Notes: generated by a model not told the origin, from the sequence alone. A stretch of 64,000 nt of DNA from Amycolatopsis sp. DSM 110486 (GCF_019468465.1 NZ_CP080519.1:1875001-1939000), one strand, 5' to 3'; numbered from the stretch's first letter, positions 34,542 through 43,882 are shown. A program made the numbers and translations.

Positions 34542-35777
34542 ATGACTTCCCTCGACGTCCGGGAAACCCCCGGACCACCACGCCCCGGCATCAGCACCGG
34601 GTTCGCCGTCCTGCTCGCCGTCGTCTGCGGCGTCGCGGTGGCCAACATCTACTACGCCCAGCCGCTACTGGAGGACATCGGCCACGACCTCGGCGTCGGC
34701 GCGGCCGGGCTCGGCTTCGTGACGACCGTGACCCAGGTCGGCTACTTCGCCGGCCTGATCCTGCTGGTGCCGCTGGGTGACCTGCTCAACCGCCGCGTGC
34801 TGATCCCCGTCGGCTCGGTGATCGCCGCGCTGGCGCTGCTCGGCGTGGCCGTGTCGCCCGGGCCGGTGCTGTTCTTCATCGCCAGCGGCGTGGTCGGCCT
34901 CGCGACGGTGGTGCAGCAGGTGATCATCGCCTACTCCGCCGTGCTCGCCAGCCCCGAATCCCGCGGACGCGTGCTCGGCATCGTGACCAGCGGCGTGGTG
35001 ATCGGCATCCTGCTCGCGCGAACCGTGGCGGGCCTGCTCGCCGACGCGTTCGGCTGGCGCTCGGTGTTCGTCGTCTCCGCGGTGCTGATGCTCGGTGTCG
35101 CGGGCCTGCTCGGCCTGCGGCTGCCGCCGGAGCTGCCGGACCGGCCGTCGGTCTCGTACCGCAAGCTGATCACGTCGATCGTCACGCTGACCGCGCGCGA
35201 ACGCGTGTTCCGCGTGCGCAGCCTCATCACGCTGTTCATGTTCGCCGGCTTCGGCGCGCTGTGGGGCTCGATGGCACTGCCGCTTTCGGCTGCGCCGTGG
35301 AACTTGTCGACATCGGCGGTCGGGCTCTTCGGCCTCGTCGGCGCCGCGGGCGCGTTCGGCGCCGCCCGCGCGGGCGCGCTGGCCGACCGCGGCCGGGCGC
35401 AGTGGGTCACCGGCATCACGCTGGTGCTGTTCGCGGTGTCCTGGCTGCCGATCGCCTGGCTGCCGAAATCGCTGATCCCGCTCATCGTCGGCATCATCGT
35501 GATCGACTTCGCCGGCCAAGCCATCCACGTGACCAACCAGCACCTCATCGTGGGCCTCGACCCGAACGCGAGCAGCCGCCTCATCGGCAGCAACATGGCG
35601 TACTACTCCGTAGGCTTCGGCGGCGGTGCCGTCGCGGCGACCACGGTGTACAGCGCGTGGGGCTGGACCGCGGTCTGCGTCCTCGGTGCCGGGTTCAGCC
35701 TGGTGGCCCTGCTGGTGTGGGGCGCGGACCGCCTCTCGGTGGCGCGCTCGGCACGCCTCACTCCGGCGGCCGCCTGA
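34542..35777 (+). CDS. MFS transporter
   Basis: A 411-residue major facilitator with 12 predicted helices. The N-terminus contains VANIYYAQPLLEDIGHDLGV and the cytoplasmic loop PLGDLLNRRVLIPVGS (motif A-like). It is similar to YbcL/AraJ-type drug or sugar exporters. The ATG at 34542 follows GAGGAACG. It is divergent from a MocR regulator and ends at a strong terminator. Substrate is unknown. Confidence 0.9.
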   Translation: MTSLDVRETPGPPRPGISTGFAVLLAVVCGVAVANIYYAQPLLEDIGHDLGVGAAGLGFVTTVTQVGYFAGLILLVPLGDLLNRRVLIPVGSVIAALALLGVAVSPGPVLFFIASGVVGLATVVQQVIIAYSAVLASPESRGRVLGIVTSGVVIGILLARTVAGLLADAFGWRSVFVVSAVLMLGVAGLLGLRLPPELPDRPSVSYRKLITSIVTLTARERVFRVRSLITLFMFAGFGALWGSMALPLSAAPWNLSTSAVGLFGLVGAAGAFGAARAGALADRGRAQWVTGITLVLFAVSWLPIAWLPKSLIPLIVGIIVIDFAGQAIHVTNQHLIVGLDPNASSRLIGSNMAYYSVGFGGGAVAATTVYSAWGWTAVCVLGAGFSLVALLVWGADRLSVARSARLTPAAA

Positions 35778-35795
35778 GTGTCCGCTGTGGACGGA

Positions 35796-35825
35796 CGGGC
35801 CCGGGGAACACTTTCCCCGGGCCCG
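35796..35825. terminator. Bidirectional terminator
   Basis: A perfect 13-bp stem, CGGGCCCGGGGAA and TTCCCCGGGCCCG, with loop CACT. It lies between the MFS gene and the convergent monooxygenase gene. Confidence 0.85.
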
Positions 35826-35828
35826 GTT

Positions 35829-36185
35829 TCACGCGATCCCCCCGGGCGGCGCCGAGCTGCCGTGCGCGGCGACCTCGTAACGCTGGCCCTGGTGGTCCAG
35901 GATCCGCACGCTTCTGCGCACGGCGTCAAGCGCCGCGCGGAACGGCTCGGACGCGTGGAAGCGGTCCACGGACTCCTGGTCCACCCAGCCTTCCGACAGG
36001 TGGATCGTTGCCGGGTCCAGCAGGTCCGCCGCGAAGACGTAGAACAGGCAGCCGGGCGATTCGGCGGCGAAGCTCAGGTGCGGCACGACCGCGTCGACGA
36101 ACTTCTGGCGGTCGTCCGGGTGCACCCGGTAGTAGGCGTTGAACACGATCTTGGTGGGCGTGTCGCGGCTCGGCGCGGTGGTCAT
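35829..36185 (-). CDS. Antibiotic-biosynthesis-monooxygenase (ABM) fold protein
   Basis: A 118-residue ABM-domain protein annotated in relatives as putative quinol monooxygenase. Typical segments are KIVFNAYYRVHPDDRQKFVD, ESPGCLFYVFAADLLDP and LSEGWVDQESVDRFH. These cofactorless dimeric proteins oxidise quinols or handle reactive intermediates. The ATG abuts the stop of the luciferase-like gene with no gap, so both belong to the operon that starts with acetoacetyl-CoA synthetase. Confidence 0.87.
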   Translation of the reverse strand: MTTAPSRDTPTKIVFNAYYRVHPDDRQKFVDAVVPHLSFAAESPGCLFYVFAADLLDPATIHLSEGWVDQESVDRFHASEPFRAALDAVRRSVRILDHQGQRYEVAAHGSSAPPGGIA

Positions 36186-37154
36186 TCAGTCCTCCGGGTT
36201 CAGGGTCGACGCCGCGGCTTCCAGCGCCGGGGCGAAGTCGGTGCGCCAGGCGGCGGTGAGGATGACCTCGGTGGCGCCGGCGTCGAGGTGGTGGCGCAGG
36301 GACTCCCGCACGGTTTCGGCGTCGCCGAGGGCGCAGAGTTCGTGGATGAAGCCTTCGCCGATGGCGAGTTTCTGAGCTTCGACGTCGGTGGCCTTGTCGT
36401 ACGCGGCGAGGTCGGCCGCGTAGCCGGCGGCGGCGAACATCGTGCGGTAGAAGGGCAGGCCGAAGTAGCGGTGGAGCTCGCTGCGGACGCCGTCGAGGGC
36501 ACCGTCGCCGAGGGCCGTGGGGACGGCTGTGGCGATCGTGAAGCCCGTGAGGTCCTTGCCGGCCCGGGCGCGGCCCGCCCGCACCTCGGGCACGACCACG
36601 TCACGGACGTAGCTCGCCGGGCACGCCCACAGCACCACGCCGTCGGCGATCTCGCCGGCCAGCCGCAGCATGGCGGGCGACAGGCCCGCGAGCACGAGCT
36701 CGATGCCAGGCCTCGGCGTGAACCCCGTGAACGCGAACGTCGAGTTCCAGCGCTCGCCCGGCGGCGGCTGCTCGCCCGCGAGAACGGCGCGGACGACGCC
36801 CGCGTACTCACGCATTTCCGCGACCGGGCGGCCGATCTCCTGGCCGTGCCAGCCACCCATCGTCGAGCGGTGGCCGACGCCGAGCCCCAGACGGAACCGG
36901 CCGCCGGACAGGTCGTCGACGGTCGCGGCGGTCTGGGCCATCGACGCGGGCGAGCGGTGGTAGATCGGCGCGACGGCCGTGCCCAGCGTCACCGAGGTGG
37001 TCTTCATCGCGAGCGCGGCCAGCAGCGTGAACGAGTCGCGCGCCGCGATGTGCGAGCAGTTGATCGAGCCGAAGCCCAGGTCGTCGGCGAGGCGGGCCAG
37101 CCGGACCGCCTCGCCGAACGGCGCGAACGCCGGGATCTGGCAGCTGATCGTCAT
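36186..37154 (-). CDS. LLM class (luciferase-like) oxidoreductase
   Basis: A 322-residue TIM-barrel flavin- or F420-dependent oxidoreductase. Typical parts are VRLARLADDLGFGSINCSH, TSVTLGTAVAPIYHRSPASMA, VDDLSGGRFRLGLGVGH and the GLSPAMLRLAGEIADGVVLW segment. Its ATG overlaps the acetoacetyl-CoA synthetase stop by 4 bases (ATGA). Coupling to that ligase and to the ABM protein suggests a three-step pathway on a CoA-activated keto acid, but the substrate is unknown. Confidence 0.9.
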   Translation of the reverse strand: MTISCQIPAFAPFGEAVRLARLADDLGFGSINCSHIAARDSFTLLAALAMKTTSVTLGTAVAPIYHRSPASMAQTAATVDDLSGGRFRLGLGVGHRSTMGGWHGQEIGRPVAEMREYAGVVRAVLAGEQPPPGERWNSTFAFTGFTPRPGIELVLAGLSPAMLRLAGEIADGVVLWACPASYVRDVVVPEVRAGRARAGKDLTGFTIATAVPTALGDGALDGVRSELHRYFGLPFYRTMFAAAGYAADLAAYDKATDVEAQKLAIGEGFIHELCALGDAETVRESLRHHLDAGATEVILTAAWRTDFAPALEAAASTLNPED

Positions 37155-39112
37155 GCGTTCTGTTCCTTCTCGGTCCGGGTGCGCCGGTAGTGCTCGAAGA
37201 CCGCGAGCAGGCCGGCGTCGTCCACCGAGCCCGGGTCGGCCACCTCGGCGGCCGGCGCGCCCTGCAGGACGCGTTTCACCGGCACCTCGAGCTTCTTGCC
37301 GGTACGGGTGTGCGGGAGCGCGGGGACGGCGACGATGTCGTCGGGAACGTGCCGCGGCGACAGCAACCGCTTGATCTCCGAACGGATCTTCTCGCGCAGC
37401 GCGTCGTCGAGCACGCCGTCGGCGGTTTTCACGAACAGCGGCATCCAGTAGCCGCCACCGGGACGTTCGGCGCCGATCACCAGCGCCTCGTCCACTTCGG
37501 ACAGTCCTTCCACGATCTGGTGGATGTCGGCACTGCCCATGCGGATGCCGTTGCGGTTGAGGGTCGCGTCGGAACGCCCGTGCACCACCACGGAACCGCG
37601 CTCGGTGATCGTGATCCAGTCGCCGTGGCGCCAGACCCCGGGGTAGGTCGAGAAGTACGCCTCGCGGTAGCGGCTTCCGTCGGCGTCGTCCCAGAACCGC
37701 AGCGGCATCGACGGCATCGGCTTCGTGACGACCAGCTCGCCCTGCTCTCCGACCACCGCGTGGCCCTCGGCGTCCCACGCCTCCAGCGCCACGCCGAGGC
37801 ACGGCCCGGAAAGCTCACCCGGCCACACCGGAAGGTTCGGCGCGCCGCCGGCGAACGCGCTGACGACGTCCGTGCCGCCGCTCGTCGAGACGACCTGCAC
37901 GTGCGGGCCGACGTGCTCGGCGACCCAGTGGTACGCGTCGGCGGGCAGCAGCGAACCCGACGAGCCGATGGCCCGCAGCGCACTCAGGTCGTGGTCCCGC
38001 GCCGGCTCGAGGCCCGCCCGCGCGCCGGCGGCGAGCAGACCGGGGCTGGTGCCCAGGAACGTCACGCCGTGCTCGGCGGCCAGCGCCCACTGCAGATCGG
38101 GTCCGGGGTGGGTCGGGCTGCCGTCGTAACAGACGACCGTCGCGCCGACCAGCAGCACGGAGACGAGGTAGTTCCAGACCATCCAGGACGGGCTGGTGTA
38201 CCAGAAGAACACGTCGCCGGGACCGAGGTCGCTGTGCAGGCGCAGCACTTTCAGGTGCTCGAGCAGGACGCCGCCGTGGCCGTGCACGATGCCCTTCGGT
38301 CGGCCGGTGGTGCCCGACGAGAACAGCACCCACAACGGGTGGTCGAAATCGACGGGCGCGGGATGGACGTGATGATCGCCCGCGACCGCACCGGCCCAGT
38401 CGACGACACCGTCCATAGTGGACTTCTGCGCAAGCCGGTTCACCACCACCGTGTGCTTCACGCTCGGCAACAGCTCGCGCAGCTGGGCGACCTCGGCGGA
38501 CCGGCTGCGCTCACGGCCACCGAAGCGATAACCGTCGGCGGCGACGAGCACCACCGGTTCGAGCTGACCGAAGCGTTCCGCCGCCGCGTGAGGCGAGTAG
38601 TCCTGACCGCACGCGGCCCACACCGCGCCGATGCTCGCAGTGCCGAGGAAGGCGATCACGCTCTCCGCCGTGTTCGGCAGGTACCCGGCCACGCGGTCAC
38701 CGGCCTGCACGCCGAAGCCCCGCAGCGTCCCCGCGAACGCGGCCACGTCACGGGCGAGATCGGCCCACGTGAGCTCGCGGCGCAGGCCGCTCTCCGTGAC
38801 GTCGATCAGGGCCACGCCGTCGCCCGGCCGGTCGCGGAAGACGTGCCACACGTAGTTGACCGTCGTGCCGGGGAACCAGCGCACGCCGGGCATCTCGTCG
38901 CCGACCAGCACCGGACCGTCGCCGACCACGCCGAAGTACTCGCCGACAGCGCCCCAGAACTCGGCCAGCTCGTCGACGGACCAGCGCCACAGCGCTTGGT
39001 AGTCGCCCGTGATGGCGGCCGGCGCGCCGCGGTTGGTGACGCACCAACGCGCGAAGTCGGCGAGGGTCGTGTCCTCGTCCATCGGCGTCCAGATCGGCAC
39101 ACGCTCGCTCAC
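37151..39112 (-). CDS. aacS: Acetoacetate-CoA ligase (acetoacetyl-CoA synthetase)
   Basis: A 653-residue ANL-superfamily ligase of the acetoacetyl-CoA synthetase type. It has the long N-terminal domain (RWSVDELAEFWGAVGEYF), the P-loop FSSGTTGRPKGIVHGHGG, the VSTSGGTDVVSAF acyl-site motif and the C-terminal HTRTGKKLEVPVKR with the catalytic lysine. It activates acetoacetate, or a similar beta-keto acid, with ATP. The GTG start has AGGGAG upstream. It heads the operon aacS, luciferase-like, ABM. The substrate may differ from acetoacetate given its partners. Confidence 0.92.
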   Translation of the reverse strand: MSERVPIWTPMDEDTTLADFARWCVTNRGAPAAITGDYQALWRWSVDELAEFWGAVGEYFGVVGDGPVLVGDEMPGVRWFPGTTVNYVWHVFRDRPGDGVALIDVTESGLRRELTWADLARDVAAFAGTLRGFGVQAGDRVAGYLPNTAESVIAFLGTASIGAVWAACGQDYSPHAAAERFGQLEPVVLVAADGYRFGGRERSRSAEVAQLRELLPSVKHTVVVNRLAQKSTMDGVVDWAGAVAGDHHVHPAPVDFDHPLWVLFSSGTTGRPKGIVHGHGGVLLEHLKVLRLHSDLGPGDVFFWYTSPSWMVWNYLVSVLLVGATVVCYDGSPTHPGPDLQWALAAEHGVTFLGTSPGLLAAGARAGLEPARDHDLSALRAIGSSGSLLPADAYHWVAEHVGPHVQVVSTSGGTDVVSAFAGGAPNLPVWPGELSGPCLGVALEAWDAEGHAVVGEQGELVVTKPMPSMPLRFWDDADGSRYREAYFSTYPGVWRHGDWITITERGSVVVHGRSDATLNRNGIRMGSADIHQIVEGLSEVDEALVIGAERPGGGYWMPLFVKTADGVLDDALREKIRSEIKRLLSPRHVPDDIVAVPALPHTRTGKKLEVPVKRVLQGAPAAEVADPGSVDDAGLLAVFEHYRRTRTEKEQNA

Positions 39113-39174
39113 GAATTCTCCCTCACGCCTCGGTCAGCCGAGTATCGGCCACTCGCGATCGTCAAGGCAAGACT

Positions 39175-39199
39175 TTATCGAAATTATCGAGTTCTATCG
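39175..39199. promoter_or_regulatory. TATCGA repeats in the aacS/hydroxylase divergent promoter
   Basis: TTATCGA at 39175, TTATCGA at 39184 and CTATCG at 39194 recur at 9- to 10-base intervals in an AT-rich patch of the 176-base divergent region. TATCGA also forms the centre of the palindromes at 42952-42964 and 44861-44890, so it may be part of a GntR site. Confidence 0.45.
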
Positions 39200-39288
39200 C
39201 TCGAACGTTGACCTCACGACTTTTTCTTGCTTCAGTGAAAGAGCCCGGGCACCGCCGCCCGGAACCCTCGGGGACGAAGGAGAAACCC

Positions 39289-41081
39289 ATGCCGACGATG
39301 CCGCGAGAGGTCCCCGTGCTCGTGGTCGGCGCCGGTCCGGCCGGGCTGACGACGGCGCTCGCGTTGAGCCGCTACGGCGTCGGCCACCTGGTCGCCGAGC
39401 GGCACGCCGGCACCGCGCACACGCCGCGGGCGCACATCGTGAACCAGCGGACCGTCGAGATCCTGCGCCACCTCGGCGTCGAGGACCGCCTCCACGCGGT
39501 CGCGACCTCACACGAGCTGATGCGCGACAACCTGTGGGTCACGAGCCTCGCCGGGCGCGAGGTCGCGCGCTCGGAAGCCTGGGGCACCGGCCTCGCGCGC
39601 GCCGGCGAGTACGCCGTGGCGAGCCCGGCGCCGATGGCCAACTGCCCGCAGACGGTGTTCGAACCCCTGCTGCTCGACGCCGCTCGCGAGGCGGGCAGCG
39701 ACATCCGGTTCGAGCTGGAGTTCGAGTCGGCCACCGTCGACGAAGACGGTGTCACCAGCACGCTCGTGGACCGCACCACCGGCGAGCAGCACGTGGTGCG
39801 CTCGCGCTACCTGCTCGGCGCCGACGGCGCGCGCAGCAAGGTCCTCGCCACCGCCGGCCTCCGCGTGGAGGGCCCGGCGGGCTGGCGCACGCGGTGAACG
39901 TGTGGTTCAAGGCCGACCTCACCCGCTATCTGGCGCACCGGCCGGGGGTGCTGATCTGGAACGTGATGCCCGGCCCGCTGCCCCCGTTGCGGCTGGGCGG
40001 GCTGATCTGCCACAAACCGTTCGAGGAGTTCGTGTTGTGCTTCATGCACGACCCCGCGCAGCGCTCGCTCGAGGAGTGGAGCGAGGACGAGCTCGTGGCG
40101 CGGGTGCGGGCAGCCGTCGGCGACCCGGCGCTCGACGTCGAGGTGAAGGGCGTGGCCGGCTGGCAGGTCAACGCGCAGGTCGCCACCGCGTACGCCGCCG
40201 GCCGGCTGCTGTGCCTCGGCGACGCGGTGCACCGCCACCCGCCGACCAACGGGCTCGGCCTGAACATGTCCGTGGCCGACGCGTTCAACCTGGCGTGGAA
40301 GCTCGCGCTCGTGCTGGCGGGCCACGCGGGACCGGAGTTGCTCGACACCTACTCGCAGGAACGGCAGCCGGTCGGCGACGCGGGCGTCCGGCGCGCCATC
40401 ACCAGCCTCGGGGAGCTCGCGGCCATCGACGAGGCGCTCGGCTTCACGCCCGGCCAGTCCACTGAGGACGGCTGGGCCGCGCTGGAGCTGCTCGACGCGC
40501 CGGGCCCCGAGGGCGACGCCCGCCGCCTGGCCCTCAAGGAGGCCGTGGCCCTGACCGACCGCCAGTTCAACGCCCACGGCATCGAGCTCGGCTATCGGTA
40601 CACCACGGGCGCGCTGGTCGCCGACCACCTGCCGCCCGTTCCGGAACCGCCGGACCCCGTGCTCCAGTACGTGCCGACCACCGCACCCGGCGCCCGCGTT
40701 CCCCACGCCCGCCTGGAACAAGACGGCCATGCACTGTCCACCTTGGACCTCGTCGAAGGGCTGGGGTTCGCGCTGCTGACGGGCGTCGGCGGCGAGGCGT
40801 GGCACACCGTGGCCGACGACCTCACCACCCGCACCGGCGTGCACGTCGACGTGCACGTGATCGGCGGGCACCGGCCCGGCGACCTCGCGGACCCGCTCGG
40901 CGAATGGGCGGACCAGCGCGAGGTCGGCACGAGCGGCGCCGTCCTCGTGCGGCCTGATCGGCACGTCGCCTGGCGCGCACCCGAGTGGTCCGCGCCCGAG
41001 GCCGCGAAGCTGTGCGCCGATTTCGACCGGATCTTGGCCGTGAGTCCACTGCATCCCCATCAGACAGGAGACCGATCGTGA
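39289..41081 (+). pseudogene. FAD-dependent aromatic hydroxylase, one frameshift
   Basis: A class A flavin monooxygenase of the MhpA/TfdB type that hydroxylates phenolic compounds. The first part reads MPTMPREVPVLVVGAGPAGLTTALALS (split here as the FAD GxGxxG motif near residue 14) up to RVEGPAG. A one-base loss near 39878-39884 then shifts the frame, and the rest runs from LAHAVNVWFKADLTRY through GDAVHRHPPTNGLGLNMSVADAFNLAWK (the GD motif) to the C-terminal thioredoxin-like domain. Corrected length is about 597 residues, normal for the family. Its stop overlaps the next start by GTGA. It may be a real loss of function or an assembly error. Confidence 0.85.
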
Positions 41082-41482
41082 CCCCACCGACCCGCACGAC
41101 CGTCGAGAAGTTCTACGAGCGCGTCGGCGCCGGGGACATCGCCGGCGTCGTCGCCCTGCTCGCCGACGACTTCCACTGGGACATCCCGGGCGACACCGAG
41201 ACCGTTCCTTGGCTGGGCAAGCGAAACACGCCCGAAGCGGTGCAGGAGTTCTTCGCGCACATGGGGAACCACGTCGACCGCAAGTCGTTCGACATCGACC
41301 GCATCGTGGTCGAGGGCGAGGACGCCGTGGCGCTCGGCCGGGCGTCGGTGCTCGTGCGCGCCACCGGCAAGCTGATGGACACGCTCTTCGCCGTGCACGT
41401 CGTGGTCGGCGAGGACGGGCGCATCCGCCGGTTCGTGATGTTCGAGGACTCCTGGCACGTCTCGGCCGCCATGCGGCCTTGA
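41078..41482 (+). CDS. SnoaL/NTF2-like protein
   Basis: A 134-residue cone-shaped alpha+beta barrel protein of the SnoaL/NTF2-like superfamily. The start TTVEKFYERVGAGDIAGVVALLADDFHWDIPG is typical (given here in its two parts, TTVEKFYERVGAGD and ALLADDFHWDIPG). Relatives include ketosteroid isomerases and epoxide hydrolases. The GTG overlaps the hydroxylase stop by 4 bases, so it should serve the same aromatic pathway. Catalytic function is not certain. Confidence 0.85.
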   Translation: MTPPTRTTVEKFYERVGAGDIAGVVALLADDFHWDIPGDTETVPWLGKRNTPEAVQEFFAHMGNHVDRKSFDIDRIVVEGEDAVALGRASVLVRATGKLMDTLFAVHVVVGEDGRIRRFVMFEDSWHVSAAMRP

Positions 41483-41613
41483 CCGAGGATGACGGCCGAA
41501 GGCGAGTATTGCCCGATTGGCCCACGGTTCTGGGGCAGTAATGGACCACGAACACGTGCCACATGACACGTAGCGTGGTTGCTGTCAGACAGTTCGCAGA
41601 ACCAGGAGAAGTG

Positions 41614-42195
41614 ATGAAGGTATTCCTCGCCGGCGCCTCCGGAGTGCTCGGGCAGCGGCTGATCCCGCGGCTGGTCGAGGCCGGGCACGAGGTCGGCGCC
41701 ATGACGCGGTCGGCCGCCAAGATGGAACCGTTGATCGGCCTCGGCGCCGTCGCGATCCTGTGCGACGTCTTCGACCGCGACGCGCTCGTGCAGACCGTCC
41801 GCGACTTCAAGCCGGACGTCGTGCTCAACGAGCTCACCGACCTGCCCGACGACGTCACCAAGATCGGCGAGCACGCCGAGCGCAACGCCCGCATCCGCAC
41901 CGAGGGCAACCACAACCTGATCGAGGCCGCGCGGGCGGCCGGCGCGCCGAAGATCCTCGCGCAGAGCGTGGCGTGGCAGCTGCCCGACGGCCCCGACGCC
42001 GTCGCGGTGAAGGACCTCGAGCAGTCGGTGCTGGCCGAAGGCGGCGTGGTGCTGAGCTACGGCCAGTTCTACGGCCCCGGCACCTACAACGAAGGTGCCT
42101 TGCCCGCCGAGCCCCGCGTGCACATCGACCGTGCGGCCGAGCTCACGGTCGAAGCGCTCGACGCGCCGACGGGTGTCGTGACGATCGTCGATTGA
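41614..42195 (+). CDS. NAD(P)-binding epimerase-like protein
   Basis: A 193-residue protein with a short extended-SDR fold. The N-terminal Rossmann motif is VFLAGASGVLGQRLIPRLVEAGH. LNELTDLPDDVTKIG and the SYGQFYGPGTYNEG segment are typical of NAD-dependent epimerases/dehydratases, but the protein is shorter than most (usually 280 or more). An AGGAG lies before the ATG. It follows the SnoaL-like gene by 131 bases and precedes a terminator, at the end of the hydroxylase gene set. Confidence 0.85.
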   Translation: MKVFLAGASGVLGQRLIPRLVEAGHEVGAMTRSAAKMEPLIGLGAVAILCDVFDRDALVQTVRDFKPDVVLNELTDLPDDVTKIGEHAERNARIRTEGNHNLIEAARAAGAPKILAQSVAWQLPDGPDAVAVKDLEQSVLAEGGVVLSYGQFYGPGTYNEGALPAEPRVHIDRAAELTVEALDAPTGVVTIVD

Positions 42196-42199
42196 TCCG

Positions 42200-42237
42200 G
42201 GATGACGCCGGCCGGGTCAGCCCGGCCGGCGTCATCC
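42200..42237. terminator. Bidirectional terminator
   Basis: A perfect 17-bp stem, GGATGACGCCGGCCGGG and CCCGGCCGGCGTCATCC, with loop TCAG, between the NAD(P)-binding protein gene and the convergent GntR gene. Confidence 0.9.
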
Positions 42238-42245
42238 ATGGAAAG

Positions 42246-42935
42246 TCACGCGAACGACGAGTCCAAGCCGTTTTCCTGCGCGTAGGCGATCAACGCCTGC
42301 GGCGCGCGTTCGATGTGCGCCCCGAGGAGTGCCACGGCCTGGTCGGTGTCGCGGTCCAGCGCGAAGTCCTTGAGGCGGCGGTGTTCGCCGGCGATGTCGC
42401 GCTGGTGGTCGTCGGTCAGCGCCCAGTACCAGCGCCGGTAGAGCTCGGCGCTGTCACGCAACGACGTGGCGATCGCCTCGAGCCGCGGGCTGCCGCAGCC
42501 GGCCAGCAGCGCGCGGTGGAAGTCGCGGTGGGCCAGCGTCCAGCCTTCGTTGTACGAACCGTCTTCGAGGATCACCGGCGTGCGTTCCAGCGCGTGGTGC
42601 GTGCCGAGCACCGACGTCTCCCAGCTGATGTCGCCCAGCTCGAACGACTGCCGCAGAGCCAAGGACTCGATCTGCACGCGAACCTTCGTGAGGTCGGCCA
42701 GATCGTCGACGGACAGCGGGCGCACGGTGAACCCGCGTTGCGGCGTGGAAACCAGCAATCCCTGCTCCGCCAGCCGCGTCAGCGCTTCGCGCACCACGGA
42801 CATGCTCACGCCGAAGCGCGTGCTCAGCTCCTGGGACTTCATGCGCTGCCCCGGCTCGTAGCGCCCGCCGAGGAGGTCGGCTCGGAGCGTCTCGAAGACT
42901 TCCTCGGTCCGGCTGGCAGTAGGTTTCGTCACCAC
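42246..42935 (-). CDS. GntR family regulator (FCD subfamily)
   Basis: A 229-residue GntR repressor. The winged helix is at about residues 10-75 (VFETLRADLLGGRYEPGQRM, FGVSMSVVREALTRLAEQGLL), and the FCD domain follows (AHRDFHRALLAGCGSPRL, GEHRRLKDFALDRD). The GTG start at 42935 is followed at once by a second GTG. It lies between the ring-cleavage operon (43015-44815) and the hydroxylase operon, and its own promoter contains AAAATCGATATTT. It is the best candidate regulator of both sets. Confidence 0.9.
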   Translation of the reverse strand: MVTKPTASRTEEVFETLRADLLGGRYEPGQRMKSQELSTRFGVSMSVVREALTRLAEQGLLVSTPQRGFTVRPLSVDDLADLTKVRVQIESLALRQSFELGDISWETSVLGTHHALERTPVILEDGSYNEGWTLAHRDFHRALLAGCGSPRLEAIATSLRDSAELYRRWYWALTDDHQRDIAGEHRRLKDFALDRDTDQAVALLGAHIERAPQALIAYAQENGLDSSFA

Positions 42936-42951
42936 CCGAACATTCTACTAT

Positions 42952-42964
42952 AAAATCGATATTT
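42952..42964. promoter_or_regulatory. AT-rich ATCGAT palindrome upstream of GntR
   Basis: AAAATCGATATTT lies 17 bases upstream of the GntR start. It shares the ATCGATA core with the palindrome upstream of the extradiol dioxygenase operon and is probably an autoregulatory site. Confidence 0.5.
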
Positions 42965-42977
42965 CACGACCATAACG

Positions 42978-43006
42978 GCGGTCCCGGCCGGGTGAGCCGG
43001 GACCGC
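42978..43006. terminator. Hairpin terminator of the ring-cleavage operon
   Basis: An 11-bp perfect stem, GCGGTCCCGGC and GCCGGGACCGC, with a 7-base loop, 9 bases past the stop of the fumarylacetoacetase-family gene. It lies in the short gap before the GntR promoter. Confidence 0.7.
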
Positions 43007-43014
43007 GGCCGGCC

Positions 43015-43857
43015 TCAGTCGGCGACCAGGTCGTTGCGCAGCCGTCCGATGCCCTCGATCTCGCTGACCAGCGTGGTGCCGGGAACCAAGTAGCGCTGGG
43101 GGTCCCGGCCCATCCCCACGCCCGCCGGCGTGCCGGTGAAGATCACGTCACCCGGCAGCAACGGCAGGATCGACGACAGGTACGAAACCAGCGCCGGCAC
43201 GGAGAAGTTGAGGTCGCGCGTGCGCCCGTCCTGCAACACCTCGTCGCCGACGGAGCAGCTCAGCGCGAGGTCGTCGCGGTCGGCGAGCTCGTCGGGCGTC
43301 ACGATCGCGGGGCCGATCGGGCTGAAGCCGGGGTAGGACTTGCCGAGCGAGAACTGCGGCACCGGGCCGGCGAGCTGAACGTCGCGTTCGGACAGATCCT
43401 GCCCGATCGTCAGGCCCGCGACGTGGTCCCAGCCCTGTTCCTTGGTCACGTCCTCGGCTCGCTTGCCGATCACGACCACGAGCTCCACCTCCCAGTCGAC
43501 CGACGCGCTGGGCAGCCGCACCGCGTCGTACGGACCGGTGATGCTGGTGACGAACTTCGTGAACACCGCGGGCCGGGTGACCGACGCCTCCAGGCCCGCT
43601 TCGGCCGCGTGCGCGTCGTAGTTCAGGCCGATGCCGAAGATCTGAGCGGGGCGCAGCACCGGCGGGCCGACCTCGACGTCGGTGAACGGCACCGCGTCCT
43701 CGAAGGACTGCCCGCGCGCCCACGCGGCGAACTCGGCCCAGTTCTCGAAGACGCCGTCGGGGTCCGGGCCGAACAAGCCGTCGCTGGCCTTCTCGACGTC
43801 GAGGGCGAGGTCACCGGAGATCAGGGCGGCCCGGCCGTTGATGTTTCCGTAGCGCAT
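43015..43857 (-). CDS. Fumarylacetoacetate hydrolase family protein
   Basis: A 280-residue FAH-family enzyme. The catalytic core has IFGIGLNYDAHAAEAG, DWEVELVVVIGK (metal-binding Glu/Asp), VAGLTIGQDLSERD and GDVIFTGTPAGVGMG. Such enzymes hydrolyse or decarboxylate ring-cleavage products such as 2-hydroxyhepta-2,4-diene-1,7-dioate or acylpyruvates. It follows the extradiol dioxygenase by 25 bases, so it likely processes that product. Exact substrate is not known. Confidence 0.92.
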   Translation of the reverse strand: MRYGNINGRAALISGDLALDVEKASDGLFGPDPDGVFENWAEFAAWARGQSFEDAVPFTDVEVGPPVLRPAQIFGIGLNYDAHAAEAGLEASVTRPAVFTKFVTSITGPYDAVRLPSASVDWEVELVVVIGKRAEDVTKEQGWDHVAGLTIGQDLSERDVQLAGPVPQFSLGKSYPGFSPIGPAIVTPDELADRDDLALSCSVGDEVLQDGRTRDLNFSVPALVSYLSSILPLLPGDVIFTGTPAGVGMGRDPQRYLVPGTTLVSEIEGIGRLRNDLVAD

Positions 43858-43882
43858 GGTTTTTCCTTGTCTGCGAAGAAGG

